From Streptomyces tuirus (lineage in GTDB: Bacteria > Actinomycetota > Actinomycetes > Streptomycetales > Streptomycetaceae): 64,000 nt of DNA. Location of the stretch: the NCBI GenBank assembly GCA_018195615.1, contig JAGTPG010000002.1, positions 5,449,501-5,513,500 of the forward strand, read 5' to 3'. The position numbers and the translations under genes were made by a program. The notes beneath the pieces are model-generated. The model was given only the letters and a program-made list of their open reading frames with translations. It did no database searches and had not been told where the DNA came from. Shown here in pieces: positions 8,571-18,486 of this stretch (its first letter is position 1; each line of letters begins with the position of its first letter).

Positions 8571-10100
8571 GTGAGTAACGCCAGCCAGTCACCCCTGTCC
8601 CCGCTGCCCTCCTCCGACCGTCCCGAAGTCGCCGCCCGGCTGAGGGACGCCCTGCTCAAAGCCTCCTTCACCGCCGACGGACTGCTCGAACTGCTCGGCG
8701 CCCCCGCGTACGCGGCACTGGCCCGGAGCGAGACCGTGCCGGCACTCCGGGCGACCCGCGGGGACACGCCGCTGGAGACGCTCGTCCGGCTGTTCCTCCT
8801 CCAGCAGCCCGTGCCGCACGCGCGCCTGACGGACGTCCTGCCCGTCGACGCCTGCCTGGAGAGCGGCTGGCTGACGCGCGTCGGCGGGGAAGAGATCGCC
8901 GCCACGGTGGACGTACGGCCGTACGGCGGGCCCGGCGGCGAGGACTGGTTCATCGTGTCGGACCTGGGCTGCGCGGTGGGTGGCGCCGGCGGGATCGGCC
9001 GACGGGACGAGGAAGTCGTCCTGGGAGTCGGCGGCGCCTCCATGACACTCGCCGGAATCACCGTCCGCCGGCCCGTCGCCGCCGCGCTCGACCTAGGCAC
9101 CGGCTCCGGCATCCAGGCGCTGCACGCCGCCCGGCATGCCACGCGCGTGACGGCCACCGACCTCAACCCGCGCGCCCTGCACATCACCGCCCTCACGCTG
9201 GCGCTGTCCGGTGCCCCGGCGGCCGATCTGCGCGAGGGGTCCCTCTTCGATCCGGTCCGCGACGACGAGACGTACGACCTGATCGTCTCCAACCCGCCTT
9301 TCGTGATCTCGCCCGGCGCCCGGCTCACCTACCGCGACGGTGGCATGGGCGGGGACGATCTGTGTCGCATGCTCGTTCAGGAGGCAGGGGAGCGGCTGAA
9401 CGAGGGCGGGTTCGCGCAGTTCCTCGCGAACTGGCAGCACGTGGAGGGGGAGGACTGGCAGGAGAGGCTCCGGTCATGGGTGCCGCGCGGCTGTGACGCC
9501 TGGGTCGTGCAGCGCGAGGTCCAGGACATCAACCAGTACGCCGAGCTGTGGCTGCGGGACGCGGGCGACCATCGCGAGGACCCGGTGGAGTACCAGGCGC
9601 GGTACGACGCATGGCTCGACGAGTTCGAAGCGCGCAAGGTGAAGGCCGTCGGCTTCGGCTGGATCACCCTGCGCAGGACGGGCGCCGCCGTGCCCTCCGT
9701 CACGGTGGAGGAGTGGCCGCATCCGGTGGAGCAGCCGCTCGGCGACACCGTCCGGGCCCACTTCGACCGGCTCGACTACCTGCGCGACCACGACGACGCC
9801 GCCCTGCTCGAAGAGCGTTTCCGGCTCACCGCCGAGGTCGTGCAGGAGCAGGTCGGGCTGCCGGGCGCCGAGGACCCCGAGCATGTCGTGCTGCGCCAGA
9901 ACCGCGGCATGCGCCGGGCGACCCGGGTGGACACGGTCGGCGCGGGCTTCGCGGGCGTGTGCGACGGCACGATGAGCGCCGGCGTCATCCTGGACGCCAT
10001 CGCGCAGCTGGTCGGCGAGGACCCCGTCCTGCTGCGCGACCGCACCCCGGCGCAGATCCGGCTGCTGGTCGAGCAGGGGTTCCTGGAGCCGGTCCGCTGA
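8571..10100 (+). CDS. Class I SAM-dependent methyltransferase (PrmC/RsmC-like NPPF type)
   Basis: About 509 residues. The SAM-binding motif I is LDLGTGSGIQALHAA near residue 175 and the catalytic motif is DLIVSNPPFVISP near residue 240, the NPPY/F signature of enzymes that methylate Gln or exocyclic amines on bases. An N-terminal domain of about 160 residues and a long C-terminal domain flank the fold. The GTG at 8571 (MSNASQ) is chosen; ATG at 8562 adds three residues. The substrate is unknown: the long C-terminal domain is unlike PrmC, and rRNA or protein are both possible. Confidence 0.8.
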   Translation: MSNASQSPLSPLPSSDRPEVAARLRDALLKASFTADGLLELLGAPAYAALARSETVPALRATRGDTPLETLVRLFLLQQPVPHARLTDVLPVDACLESGWLTRVGGEEIAATVDVRPYGGPGGEDWFIVSDLGCAVGGAGGIGRRDEEVVLGVGGASMTLAGITVRRPVAAALDLGTGSGIQALHAARHATRVTATDLNPRALHITALTLALSGAPAADLREGSLFDPVRDDETYDLIVSNPPFVISPGARLTYRDGGMGGDDLCRMLVQEAGERLNEGGFAQFLANWQHVEGEDWQERLRSWVPRGCDAWVVQREVQDINQYAELWLRDAGDHREDPVEYQARYDAWLDEFEARKVKAVGFGWITLRRTGAAVPSVTVEEWPHPVEQPLGDTVRAHFDRLDYLRDHDDAALLEERFRLTAEVVQEQVGLPGAEDPEHVVLRQNRGMRRATRVDTVGAGFAGVCDGTMSAGVILDAIAQLVGEDPVLLRDRTPAQIRLLVEQGFLEPVR

Positions 10101-10344
10101 GAACTGGTGGCTGAGAGGCTCCTGAGACCTCAGAGGGGCACCGCCGGGGCATTTCCGACGAAGGTCGCCAACAAATTCGAGTCGATTTGAACACCTCGTC
10201 CCGAACGGGTCGCGAAGGGGCGGACGTCCCCGATCCGCCGCCCTGTAGACCTGGCGTTCACCTCCGGTTCGCCTGTCCGCCGCCCACGCGTGTCAGCCTC
10301 CCGAGGCTGGGGGACGCGGACGCGGGAAGAGGGGTACGGGGGCC

Positions 10345-10542
10345 ATGGAGAGCGAACCGGCGATCTTCGCAGGCACGGTGTTCTCCCTGTTCGGAGGGGG
10401 GCTGCTGGTGTGGACCGTGACGCGCGTGCGCCAGCACCGGCCGGTCGCCCTGGGTGTGAGGCCCGTCGCATCGGCGACCCTCGCGAGCCTCGTCGCGGTG
10501 GTCGCCCTGGCGGCCGGAACCTGGTGCTTCACCCGCCTCTGA
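10345..10542 (+). CDS. Small two-span membrane protein
   Basis: A 65-residue protein with two hydrophobic helices (FAGTVFSLFGGGLLVWTV and LASLVAVVALAAGTWCF) joined by a short basic loop. It starts at ATG after a GGGGG-containing leader and stands alone between the methyltransferase and topA. No family function is known to me; it looks like a conserved Streptomyces core gene. Confidence 0.7.
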   Translation: MESEPAIFAGTVFSLFGGGLLVWTVTRVRQHRPVALGVRPVASATLASLVAVVALAAGTWCFTRL

Positions 10543-10787
10543 GGCCCGGGCCGGCGACGCTCCAGCGAGTAACCGAGACGTCGCCCTCCGCATAAGGGCG
10601 GCCGTGGTCCCGGTACTCCGGGCGGCAGGAATGGTGGTAGTCGGGTTACCGTTCGAGTGGCCGTTGCGGGCTTTTCCCGTTTGACACGGGGGCGGGATGT
10701 ACCGTCACACTCCGCAGCGTCACCACGACCCAGCCCCGGGACGAAGCCTGGGGAGGACCCCAGCGTCGACCGGAGAGAAGAGCGAAG

Positions 10788-13613
10788 TTGTCCCCGACCA
10801 GCGAGACCGCACAGGGCGGCCGCCGACTCGTCATCGTCGAGTCGCCTGCCAAGGCGAAGACGATCAAGGGCTACCTCGGCCCCGGCTACGTAGTCGAAGC
10901 GAGCGTCGGGCACATCCGCGACCTCCCCAACGGCGCCGCCGAGGTGCCCGAGAAGTACACCGGCGAGGTCCGCCGCCTCGGTGTGGACGTCGAACACGAC
11001 TTCCAGCCGATCTATGTGGTCAACGCCGACAAGAAGGCGCAGGTCAAGAAGCTCAAGGACCTGCTGAAGGACTCCGACGAGCTCTTCCTCGCCACCGATG
11101 AGGACCGCGAGGGCGAGGCCATCGCCTGGCACCTCCAGGAGGTGCTCAAGCCGAAGGTCCCGGTCAAGCGGATGGTCTTCCACGAGATCACCAAGGCCGC
11201 GATCCAGGCCGCCGTGGCCAACCCGCGCCAGCTCAACCAGAAGCTCGTCGACGCCCAGGAGACCCGCCGCATCCTCGACCGCCTCTACGGCTACGAGGTC
11301 TCGCCGGTCCTGTGGAAGAAGGTCATGCCGCGGCTGTCCGCGGGCCGTGTCCAGTCGGTCGCAACCCGTCTCGTGGTGGAGCGGGAACGCGAGCGCATCG
11401 CCTTTCGTTCGGCTGAGTACTGGGACCTGACGGGCACCTTCGCGACCGGCCGCGCGGGAGACCCGTCGGACCCGTCGTCGCTGGTGGCGCGCCTGCAGTC
11501 CGTCGACGGCAGGCGGGTCGCGCAGGGCCGCGACTTCGACTCCCTGGGACAACTGAAGAGCGCGAACACCCTCCACCTCGACGAGGCGAACGCCCGCGCC
11601 CTGGCCGCCGCCCTGGAGCAGACGCGGTTCGCCGTCCGCTCCGTCGAGTCCAAGCCCTACCGCCGCTCGCCGTACGCCCCGTTCCGTACGACGACGCTGC
11701 AGCAGGAGGCCAGCCGCAAGCTCGGCTTCGGCGCGAAGGCCACGATGCAGATCGCGCAGAAGCTGTACGAGAACGGCTACATCACGTACATGCGTACGGA
11801 CTCCACGACCCTGAGCGACACGGCGGTCGCCGCCGCCCGCGCCCAGGTCACGCAGCTGTACGGCGCCGACTACCTGCCGCCGCAGCCGAGGACGTACGCC
11901 GGGAAGGTCAAGAACGCGCAGGAGGCCCACGAGGCGATCCGCCCCTCGGGTGATCGTTTCCGCACTCCCGCCGAGACCGGACTGACCGGCGACCAGTTCA
12001 AGCTCTACGAGCTGATCTGGAAGCGGACCGTCGCCTCCCAGATGAAGGACGCGACCGGCAACAGCGTCACCGTGAAGATCGGCGGCACGGCGGCCGACGG
12101 CCGGGACGTCGAGTTCAGCGCGTCCGGCAAGACGATCACCTTCCACGGCTTCCTGAAGGCCTACGTCGAGGGCGCCGACGACCCGAACGCCGAGCTGGAC
12201 GACCGTGAGCGCCGGCTGCCCCAGGTCTCCGAGGGCGACGCCCTCAGCGCCGAGGAGATCACGGTCGACGGGCACGCCACCAAGCCCCCGGCCCGCTACA
12301 CCGAGGCCTCCCTGGTCAAGGAGCTGGAAGAGCGCGAGATCGGCCGCCCGTCGACGTACGCGTCGATCATCGGCACGATCCTGGACCGCGGCTACGTGTT
12401 CAAGAAGGGCACGGCCCTGGTGCCGTCCTTCCTGTCCTTCGCCGTGGTCAACCTCCTGGAGAAGCACTTCGGGCGGCTCGTCGACTACGGCTTCACCGCC
12501 AAGATGGAGGACGACCTCGACCGCATCGCCCGCGGTGAGGCGCAGTCCGTGCCGTGGCTGAAGCGGTTCTACTTCGGCGAGGGCACGGAGGGCGGTGCCG
12601 CCGACGCCGGCAACGGCGACGGGGACCACCTCGGCGGCCTCAAGGAGCTGGTGACCGACCTGGGCGCGATCGACGCGCGCGAGGTGTCGTCGTTCCCCGT
12701 GGGCAACGACATCGTGCTGCGGGTCGGCCGCTACGGGCCGTACATCGAGCGCGGCGAGAAGGACACCGAGCAGCACCAGCGCGCCGACATCCCGGACGAC
12801 CTGGCGCCGGACGAGCTCTCCGTCGACCTCGCGGAGGAGCTGCTCGCCAAGCCGAGCGGCGACTACGAACTGGGCACGGACCCGGCCACCGGCCACACGA
12901 TCGTCGCCAAGGACGGCCGCTACGGCCCGTATGTGACGGAGGTCCTCCCCGAGGGCACCCCGAAGACGGGCAAGAACGCGGTCAAGCCCCGCACGGCGTC
13001 CCTCTTCAAGACGATGTCCCTGGACACGGTCACCCTCGACGACGCCCTGAAGCTGATGTCGCTGCCGCGTGTCGTCGGCACCGACGCCGAGGGCCAGGAG
13101 ATCACCGCGCAGAACGGCCGCTACGGCCCGTACCTGAAGAAGGGCACGGACTCGCGCTCGCTGCAGTCCGAGGAGCAGCTCTTCACGATCACGCTGGAGG
13201 AGGCGCTGGCGATCTACGCCCAGCCCAAGCAGCGTGGCCGGGCCGCGGCCAAGCCGCCGCTGAAGGAGCTGGGCACCGACCCGGTGAGCGAGAAGCCGGT
13301 CGTGGTCAAGGACGGCCGCTTCGGGCCGTACGTCACCGACGGCGAGACCAACGCGACCCTGCGCTCCGGCGACAGCGTCGAGACGATCACGCCGGAACGC
13401 GGCTTCGAGCTCCTCGCCGAGAAGCGTGCGAAGGGCCCGGCGAAGAAGACCGCGAAGAAGGCGGCCAAGAAGGCACCGGCGAAGAAGGCGACAGCGGCCA
13501 AGAAGACCGCGGCGAAGAAGACGGCCGCCAAGAAGACGACGGCCAAGAAGACCACGACGGCGAAGAAGACGGCCGCCAAGACGGCGACCGCCGCCAAGTC
13601 GGCGGAGGACTGA
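10788..13613 (+). CDS. topA: DNA topoisomerase I
   Basis: A 941-residue type IA topoisomerase that relaxes negative supercoils. It starts at TTG at 10788. The TOPRIM domain opens with LVIVESPAKAKTIKGY and contains DEDREGEAIAWH; the catalytic Tyr is in YITYMRTDS, at about residue 334. The zinc fingers of E. coli TopA are replaced by repeated GRYGPY-type domains, then a Lys/Ala-rich tail (AAKKTAAKK repeats, about 55 residues), as in actinobacterial TopA, where it aids DNA binding and processivity. A hairpin follows. Confidence 0.97.
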   Translation: MSPTSETAQGGRRLVIVESPAKAKTIKGYLGPGYVVEASVGHIRDLPNGAAEVPEKYTGEVRRLGVDVEHDFQPIYVVNADKKAQVKKLKDLLKDSDELFLATDEDREGEAIAWHLQEVLKPKVPVKRMVFHEITKAAIQAAVANPRQLNQKLVDAQETRRILDRLYGYEVSPVLWKKVMPRLSAGRVQSVATRLVVERERERIAFRSAEYWDLTGTFATGRAGDPSDPSSLVARLQSVDGRRVAQGRDFDSLGQLKSANTLHLDEANARALAAALEQTRFAVRSVESKPYRRSPYAPFRTTTLQQEASRKLGFGAKATMQIAQKLYENGYITYMRTDSTTLSDTAVAAARAQVTQLYGADYLPPQPRTYAGKVKNAQEAHEAIRPSGDRFRTPAETGLTGDQFKLYELIWKRTVASQMKDATGNSVTVKIGGTAADGRDVEFSASGKTITFHGFLKAYVEGADDPNAELDDRERRLPQVSEGDALSAEEITVDGHATKPPARYTEASLVKELEEREIGRPSTYASIIGTILDRGYVFKKGTALVPSFLSFAVVNLLEKHFGRLVDYGFTAKMEDDLDRIARGEAQSVPWLKRFYFGEGTEGGAADAGNGDGDHLGGLKELVTDLGAIDAREVSSFPVGNDIVLRVGRYGPYIERGEKDTEQHQRADIPDDLAPDELSVDLAEELLAKPSGDYELGTDPATGHTIVAKDGRYGPYVTEVLPEGTPKTGKNAVKPRTASLFKTMSLDTVTLDDALKLMSLPRVVGTDAEGQEITAQNGRYGPYLKKGTDSRSLQSEEQLFTITLEEALAIYAQPKQRGRAAAKPPLKELGTDPVSEKPVVVKDGRFGPYVTDGETNATLRSGDSVETITPERGFELLAEKRAKGPAKKTAKKAAKKAPAKKATAAKKTAAKKTAAKKTTAKKTTTAKKTAAKTATAAKSAED

Positions 13614-13683
13614 GCCCATCGAGGACCTGTTCGAAACCCGGGCCGTCAAGGCCCGGATCTTCGCCCAGGGTTCGGAAAGCGAA

Positions 13684-13712
13684 CGCCCCGGCAACACTTC
13701 GGTGTCGGGGCG
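13684..13712 (+). terminator. Hairpin terminator after topA
   Basis: Outer arms CGCCCCG and CGGGGCG and inner arms ACAC/GTGT close on a TTCG tetraloop, with a 3-nt bulge on one side. It sits between topA and the MFS-tmk gene. Confidence 0.6.
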
Positions 13713-13768
13713 TGCTCATGCCAGACCGGGCGCCCCAGGGTGTCGGTGGCTCCCGATAGGCTGAATGC

Positions 13769-16700
13769 ATGACGCGTGCCGAGCATCCAACGGCCCCTCA
13801 GCCGGCCCCGACGACGCCCTGGTCGCGGACTCCCGCGAGCGCGCCGTCCGCGCCCTGCTGCGCCGTCCGCAGTTGAAGCGGTTGTGGAGCGCACAGCTCG
13901 TGGGCGGTGTGGGCGACACCCTCGCCCTTCTCGTGCTGGTCCTCCTCGCTCTCCAGGCGGCTGTCGCCGAGGGATCGTTCGGGGCGGGTACCGGGGCGTG
14001 GCGTTCGCAGTGGCGACCGTTTTCGGGGTGCGCATCCTCGCGACGCTCCTGTTCGGCGCCGTGCTCCTCGGCCCGCTCACGGCGCTCACCTCGCAGGACG
14101 GCCCGCTCGACCGCCGCTGGACCATGGTCGGCGCGGACGGAGTGCGCGCGGCGCTGCTCATCGTCGCGCCGCTGTGGATCGACTGGATGCCCGAGGACGC
14201 GCTGGCCGTCCTCCTCGTCACGGCCTTCGTCACCGGAGTCGCCGAGCGGTTCTGGACGGTGTGCCGCGAGAGCGCGGCCCCCGCGCTGCTGCCCGCCCCG
14301 CCACCGGAAGGCGCGACGGTCCGGCCGCTGCCCGACCACATGGACGCCCTGCGCCGCCTGTCGCTGCGCACCGGCTTCGTCGCGATCCCGCTCGCGGCCG
14401 CCGCGCTGGTCATCGCCGGCCTCTTCAACAATCTGCTGGGCGCCGGCATCGACTGGTTCGGCCAGCACCAGGCTGCCCTCGCCTCGTACGTCGCGGCCGG
14501 GCTGTTCGCCGCCTCCCTGTCCGTGCTGACCTTCCTGGAGCTGCCCGACACGCGCACCCCCCGCGCGCGGTCACCGCTCGAGGGGCTGCGCCGCCCGAAG
14601 AGCACCAACGGTGCCGACAAGGGCCGCACCGGCGCGATGCCGCTGCTGGTGCTGGCCTGCGCCGCCGTCGCTGCCGCGGTGTCGGCCGCCGTCGCCGTGG
14701 CCGTGCTGCACGCCAAGGACCTGGGCGGCGGCCCGGTGCTGTACGGGCTGTTCGTGGCCGCGCTGACCGGCGGTGTCGTCGTCGGCATCCGTAAGGCGCC
14801 CGCCCTGCTGCCCGCGTTCCCGCGCCGCCGGCTGCTCGCGCTGGCGATCGCCTTCACCGGTGTCGCGCTGCTGGCCGCCGGGCTGGTCCCGGACGTCACC
14901 ACCGTGCTGCTGATCCTCGCCCTGGCCGGCGTCGGCGCGGGCCTGGCCGCCAACACCGGGCACACCTTGCTCGACCAGGAGACCGAGGAGTACCGGCGCT
15001 CCCGTACGACGGAGCATCTGCACGCGGTCGTCCGGGTCTGCGTGGCGCTCGGCGCGGTGATCGCCCCGCTGGTCGCGGCGGGGATCGGACCGCACCGGCT
15101 GGAGAACGGCAAGTTCCTCTTCGCGCACGGCGGCGCGGCCTTCACGCTGATGCTGGCCGGCGCCCTGCTGCTGCCGGTGGCCGCGCTGGTGCTGGCCAAG
15201 GTCGACGACCGCTCCGGAGTGCCGCTGCGCCAGGACCTGCGGGACGCGCTGCTCGGCGGCGACGACCCGGAGCAGGCGCCCGCGGCCTCCGGCTTCTTCA
15301 TCGCCCTGGAGGGCGGCGACGGGGCCGGGAAGTCCACGCAGGCCGAAGCGCTCGCCGAGTGGATCCGCGGCAAGGGCCACGAGGTCGTGCTGACCCGGGA
15401 GCCGGGGGCGACGCCGGTCGGCAAGCGACTGCGGTCGATCCTGCTGGACGTGTCGAGCGAGGGCCTGTCGCACCGCTCGGAGGCGCTGCTGTACGCGGCC
15501 GACCGGGCCGAGCACATCGACACCGTCGTACGGCCCGCCCTGGAGCGCGGCGCGGTCGTCATCTCCGACCGGTACATCGATTCCTCCGTGGCCTACCAGG
15601 GCGCGGGCCGTGACCTGTCGCCGACCGAGATCGCCCGCATCAACCGCTGGGCCACGAACGGACTGGTGCCGCACCTGACCGTCCTGCTGGACGTCGCGCC
15701 GGAGACCGCGCGTGAGCGGTTCACGGAGGCGCCGGACCGGCTGGAGTCGGAGCCCGCCGAGTTCCACGCGCGCGTGCGGTCCGGATTCCTGACCCTGGCC
15801 GCGGCGGACGCCGGGCGGTACCTCGTGGTGGACGCCGCCCAGGAGCCCGAGGCCGTCACGACCGTCATCCGGCACCGGCTCGACCAGGTGCTGCCGCTGT
15901 CCGAGGCCGAGATCAAGGCCAAGGAGGAGGCGCGGAAGAAGGCCGAGGAGGAGGCCCGCCGCAAGGCCGAGGAAGAGGCCGCGCGCAAGGCCGAGGAGGA
16001 GCGCCTGGAGCGCGAGCGCCAGGAGCAGCTGGCCAAGCTGCGCGCCGAGGAGGAGGAGCGCAAGCGGCGCGAGCTGGAGGAGGCGCAGCGGCGCGAGGCC
16101 GAACGGCAGGCGGAGGAGGCCCGGCGGCGCGCCGAGGAAGCGCGGAAGAAGGCCGAGGAGGAGCGGGCACGGCTCCTCGCGGAGGAGAAGGCCCGTGCCG
16201 AGGAGGAGGCCCGCCGCAAGGCCGAGGAGGAACGGCGCCGCAAGCAGGCCGAGGAGGAGGCACGGTTGCGTGCCGAGGCCGAGGCGCTCCGCCTGGAGAA
16301 GCAGCGCAAGGCCGAGGAGGCCCTGATGCGGGCCGAGGAGGCACGGCGCCTGGCGGAGGCGGCGGCAGCGGCGGCGGAGGCCGGGCCGAAGAATCCCCCT
16401 GCGGGTTCCGGCTCACGGGGTGCGTCCCGTCCGTCGGCCGGGGACGACGCGGCGACCGTCCCGACGCCCGTGGTGACACCGGAGAACGCCCCGGGCCGCT
16501 CCCCGGACGGGTCCGACGCCGAGCGGACCGCAGAGCTGCCGAAGCCGCCGGTTCCGCCGGGGGCGGGGGAGGAGACGGAGGTCCTGCCGCCGGTCTCTCC
16601 CCGGGCGGGGGACGAGACCGAGGTGTTGTCTCCGGTCCGTCCCGAAGATGACGACAGGACCGAGGTGCTGCCCTCGGTTCCTCCCGGAGCGGCGGACGAC

Positions 16701-17020
16701 ACGGCCGTGCTGCCGCCGGTCCGGCCGGGGGACGCCGACGACACGGCCGTCCTGCCGCCGGTGCGCGGGACGAACCGACGGACCGGGTCCCGCCCGGGTA
16801 CTTCCGCGACGACGCCCCGGCCACCCGGCCCGACGGGACCGAGGACCGTACACGTGAGCTGCCTCAGGTGGACGCCGAGGGAAGGCCGCGCCGGCGGTCC
16901 GACTGGGCCGAGGAAACGCCACTGGACGACCTGCCCTCCCTGGCGGACGAACTGCTGGGACCGCACGAGGACGATCCGGACGAGGGACGCGGCCGCCGGG
17001 GGAGGGGCCGGGGCCGCTGA
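13769..17020 (+). CDS. tmk: MFS-like membrane domain fused to thymidylate kinase, three apparent one-base frameshifts
   Basis: The repaired gene would encode about 1084 residues. Residues 1-500 or so form a multi-span MFS-like region, starting MTRAEHPTAPQPAPDDALVADS. From about residue 510 comes a full dTMP kinase: P-loop ALEGGDGAGKSTQ, TREPG, SDRYIDSSVAYQGAGR. Then follow about 160 residues of Ala/Glu/Lys/Arg-rich charged helix and a low-complexity tail with repeats like ETEVLPPV, ending RGRRGRGRGR. Missing single bases at 13806-13809, 13981-13984 and 16767-16769 must be restored to join the frames. The fusion is known from Streptomyces. dTMP kinase is essential, so the frameshifts are more likely sequence errors than decay. 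Confidence 0.8.
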
Positions 17021-17051
17021 GGGCTTTGCCCCGCAGCCGCGGAACCTCACC

Positions 17052-17079
17052 CGGCCCGGGCCTCACGAGGCCCGGGCCG
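17052..17079 (+). terminator. Perfect GC hairpin after tmk
   Basis: 12-bp perfect arms (17052-17063 and 17068-17079) around a CACG loop. It probably separates tmk from holB. Confidence 0.6.
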
Positions 17080-17165
17080 CGTTGTCAGTGGTCGCCCGCA
17101 CAATGGATCTCGCAGCGGCAGTACGGTCCGCAGAGCACGGACGTGACGGAAGGGCGGCGTGACCC

Positions 17166-18371
17166 ATGACGGTGTGGGACGACCTCGTCGGACAGGAGCG
17201 GGTGAGCGAGCAGCTGGACGCCGCCGCTCGGGACGCCGACGCCCTGGTCACCGCGGCCGCCGCCGACGCCCCGCCGCCCGAGGCGTCCAAGATGACGCAC
17301 GCGTGGCTGTTCACGGGCCCGCCCGGGGCCGGGCGGAACCAGGCGGCGCGGGCGTTCGCGGCGGCGCTGCAGTGCGTCAGCCCCGACCGGGCGCTCGGCG
17401 GAGCCCCGGGCTGCGGCTTCTGCGACGGATGTCACACCGCCCTGGTCGGTACGCATGCCGACGTCACCACGGTCGCCGCGGTCGGCACGCAGATCCTCGC
17501 CGACGACATGCGCGACACCGTCCGCAAGTCGTTCACGTCGCCGGCGAACGGCCGCTGGCAGATCATCCTCGTCGAGGACGCGGAGCGGCTGAACGAGAAG
17601 TCGGCCAACGCCGTCCTGAAGGCCGTGGAGGAGCCCGCCCCGCGCACGGTCTGGCTGCTGTGCGCCCCCTCCATCGAGGACGTCCTGCCGACCATCCGCT
17701 CCCGCTGCCGCCACCTGAACCTGAGCACGCCGTCGGTCGACGCCGTCGCCGACATGCTGGTACGCCGTGAGGGCGTCGAGCCGGACGTCGCCGCGGCTGC
17801 GGCCCGTGCGACCCAGGGCCATGTCGACCGGGCGCGCCGTCTGGCCACCGACCCGGCCGCGCGCGAGCGCCGTACCGCCGTGCTGAGGCTGCCGCAGCGC
17901 GTCGAGGAGATCGGCGGTGCGCTCAGGGCCGCTCAGGAGCTCGTCGACGCGGCCGCCGAGGACGCCAAGCAGCTCGCGGAGGAGATGGACGCCAAGGAGA
18001 CCGAGGAGCTGAAGGCCGCCCTCGGAGCGGCCCAGGGCGGCCGGATGCCACGTGGCACGGCAGGCGTGATCAAGGACCTCGAGGACAAGCAGAAGCGCCG
18101 CAGAACACGCACGCAGCGCGACAGCCTCGACCTCGCCCTGACCGACCTCACGGCCTTCTACCGCGACGTCCTCGCCCTCCAGCTCGGCTCACGCGTGGCC
18201 ATCGCCAACGCGGACGCCGAGGACGCCCTGGAGCGCCTCGCCCGCGGCAGCTCCCCGGAGTCCACGCTCCGCCGCATCGAGGCGATCGCCGCCTGCCGCG
18301 ACGCCCTCGACCGCAATGTGGCACCGCTGCTGGCGGTGGAGGCGATGACGATGGCACTCAGAGCGGGATGA
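17166..18371 (+). CDS. holB: DNA polymerase III delta' subunit
   Basis: A 401-residue AAA+ clamp-loader subunit. It starts MTVWDDLVGQERVSEQL; the P-loop is GPPGAGRNQAA, lacking the canonical Lys, as is common in delta' subunits that do not hydrolyse ATP. A four-Cys zinc module (C...CGFCDGC), the sensor region LNEKSANAVLKAVEEP and the SRC-like IRSRCRHL follow. A charged helical insert near residues 260-310 is unlike E. coli HolB but common in actinobacteria. It stands next to tmk, the usual tmk-holB order. Confidence 0.9.
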   Translation: MTVWDDLVGQERVSEQLDAAARDADALVTAAAADAPPPEASKMTHAWLFTGPPGAGRNQAARAFAAALQCVSPDRALGGAPGCGFCDGCHTALVGTHADVTTVAAVGTQILADDMRDTVRKSFTSPANGRWQIILVEDAERLNEKSANAVLKAVEEPAPRTVWLLCAPSIEDVLPTIRSRCRHLNLSTPSVDAVADMLVRREGVEPDVAAAAARATQGHVDRARRLATDPAARERRTAVLRLPQRVEEIGGALRAAQELVDAAAEDAKQLAEEMDAKETEELKAALGAAQGGRMPRGTAGVIKDLEDKQKRRRTRTQRDSLDLALTDLTAFYRDVLALQLGSRVAIANADAEDALERLARGSSPESTLRRIEAIAACRDALDRNVAPLLAVEAMTMALRAG

Positions 18372-18486
18372 GAAGACGGGCGGACACCGGGCCGTACGCG
18401 CGGCATACGCGTTGATGCCGTAACTCGTACGAGGCACGCCACGCACGCACGGCACTCATTCCGTCGCCCAGAGTTACGCTCGCTGG

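Noticed and set aside
10293..13697. Very long - strand frame opposite topA
   Set aside because: Antisense shadow: low-complexity Leu/Gly/Arg/Val sequence, no recognisable domain, no start signal.
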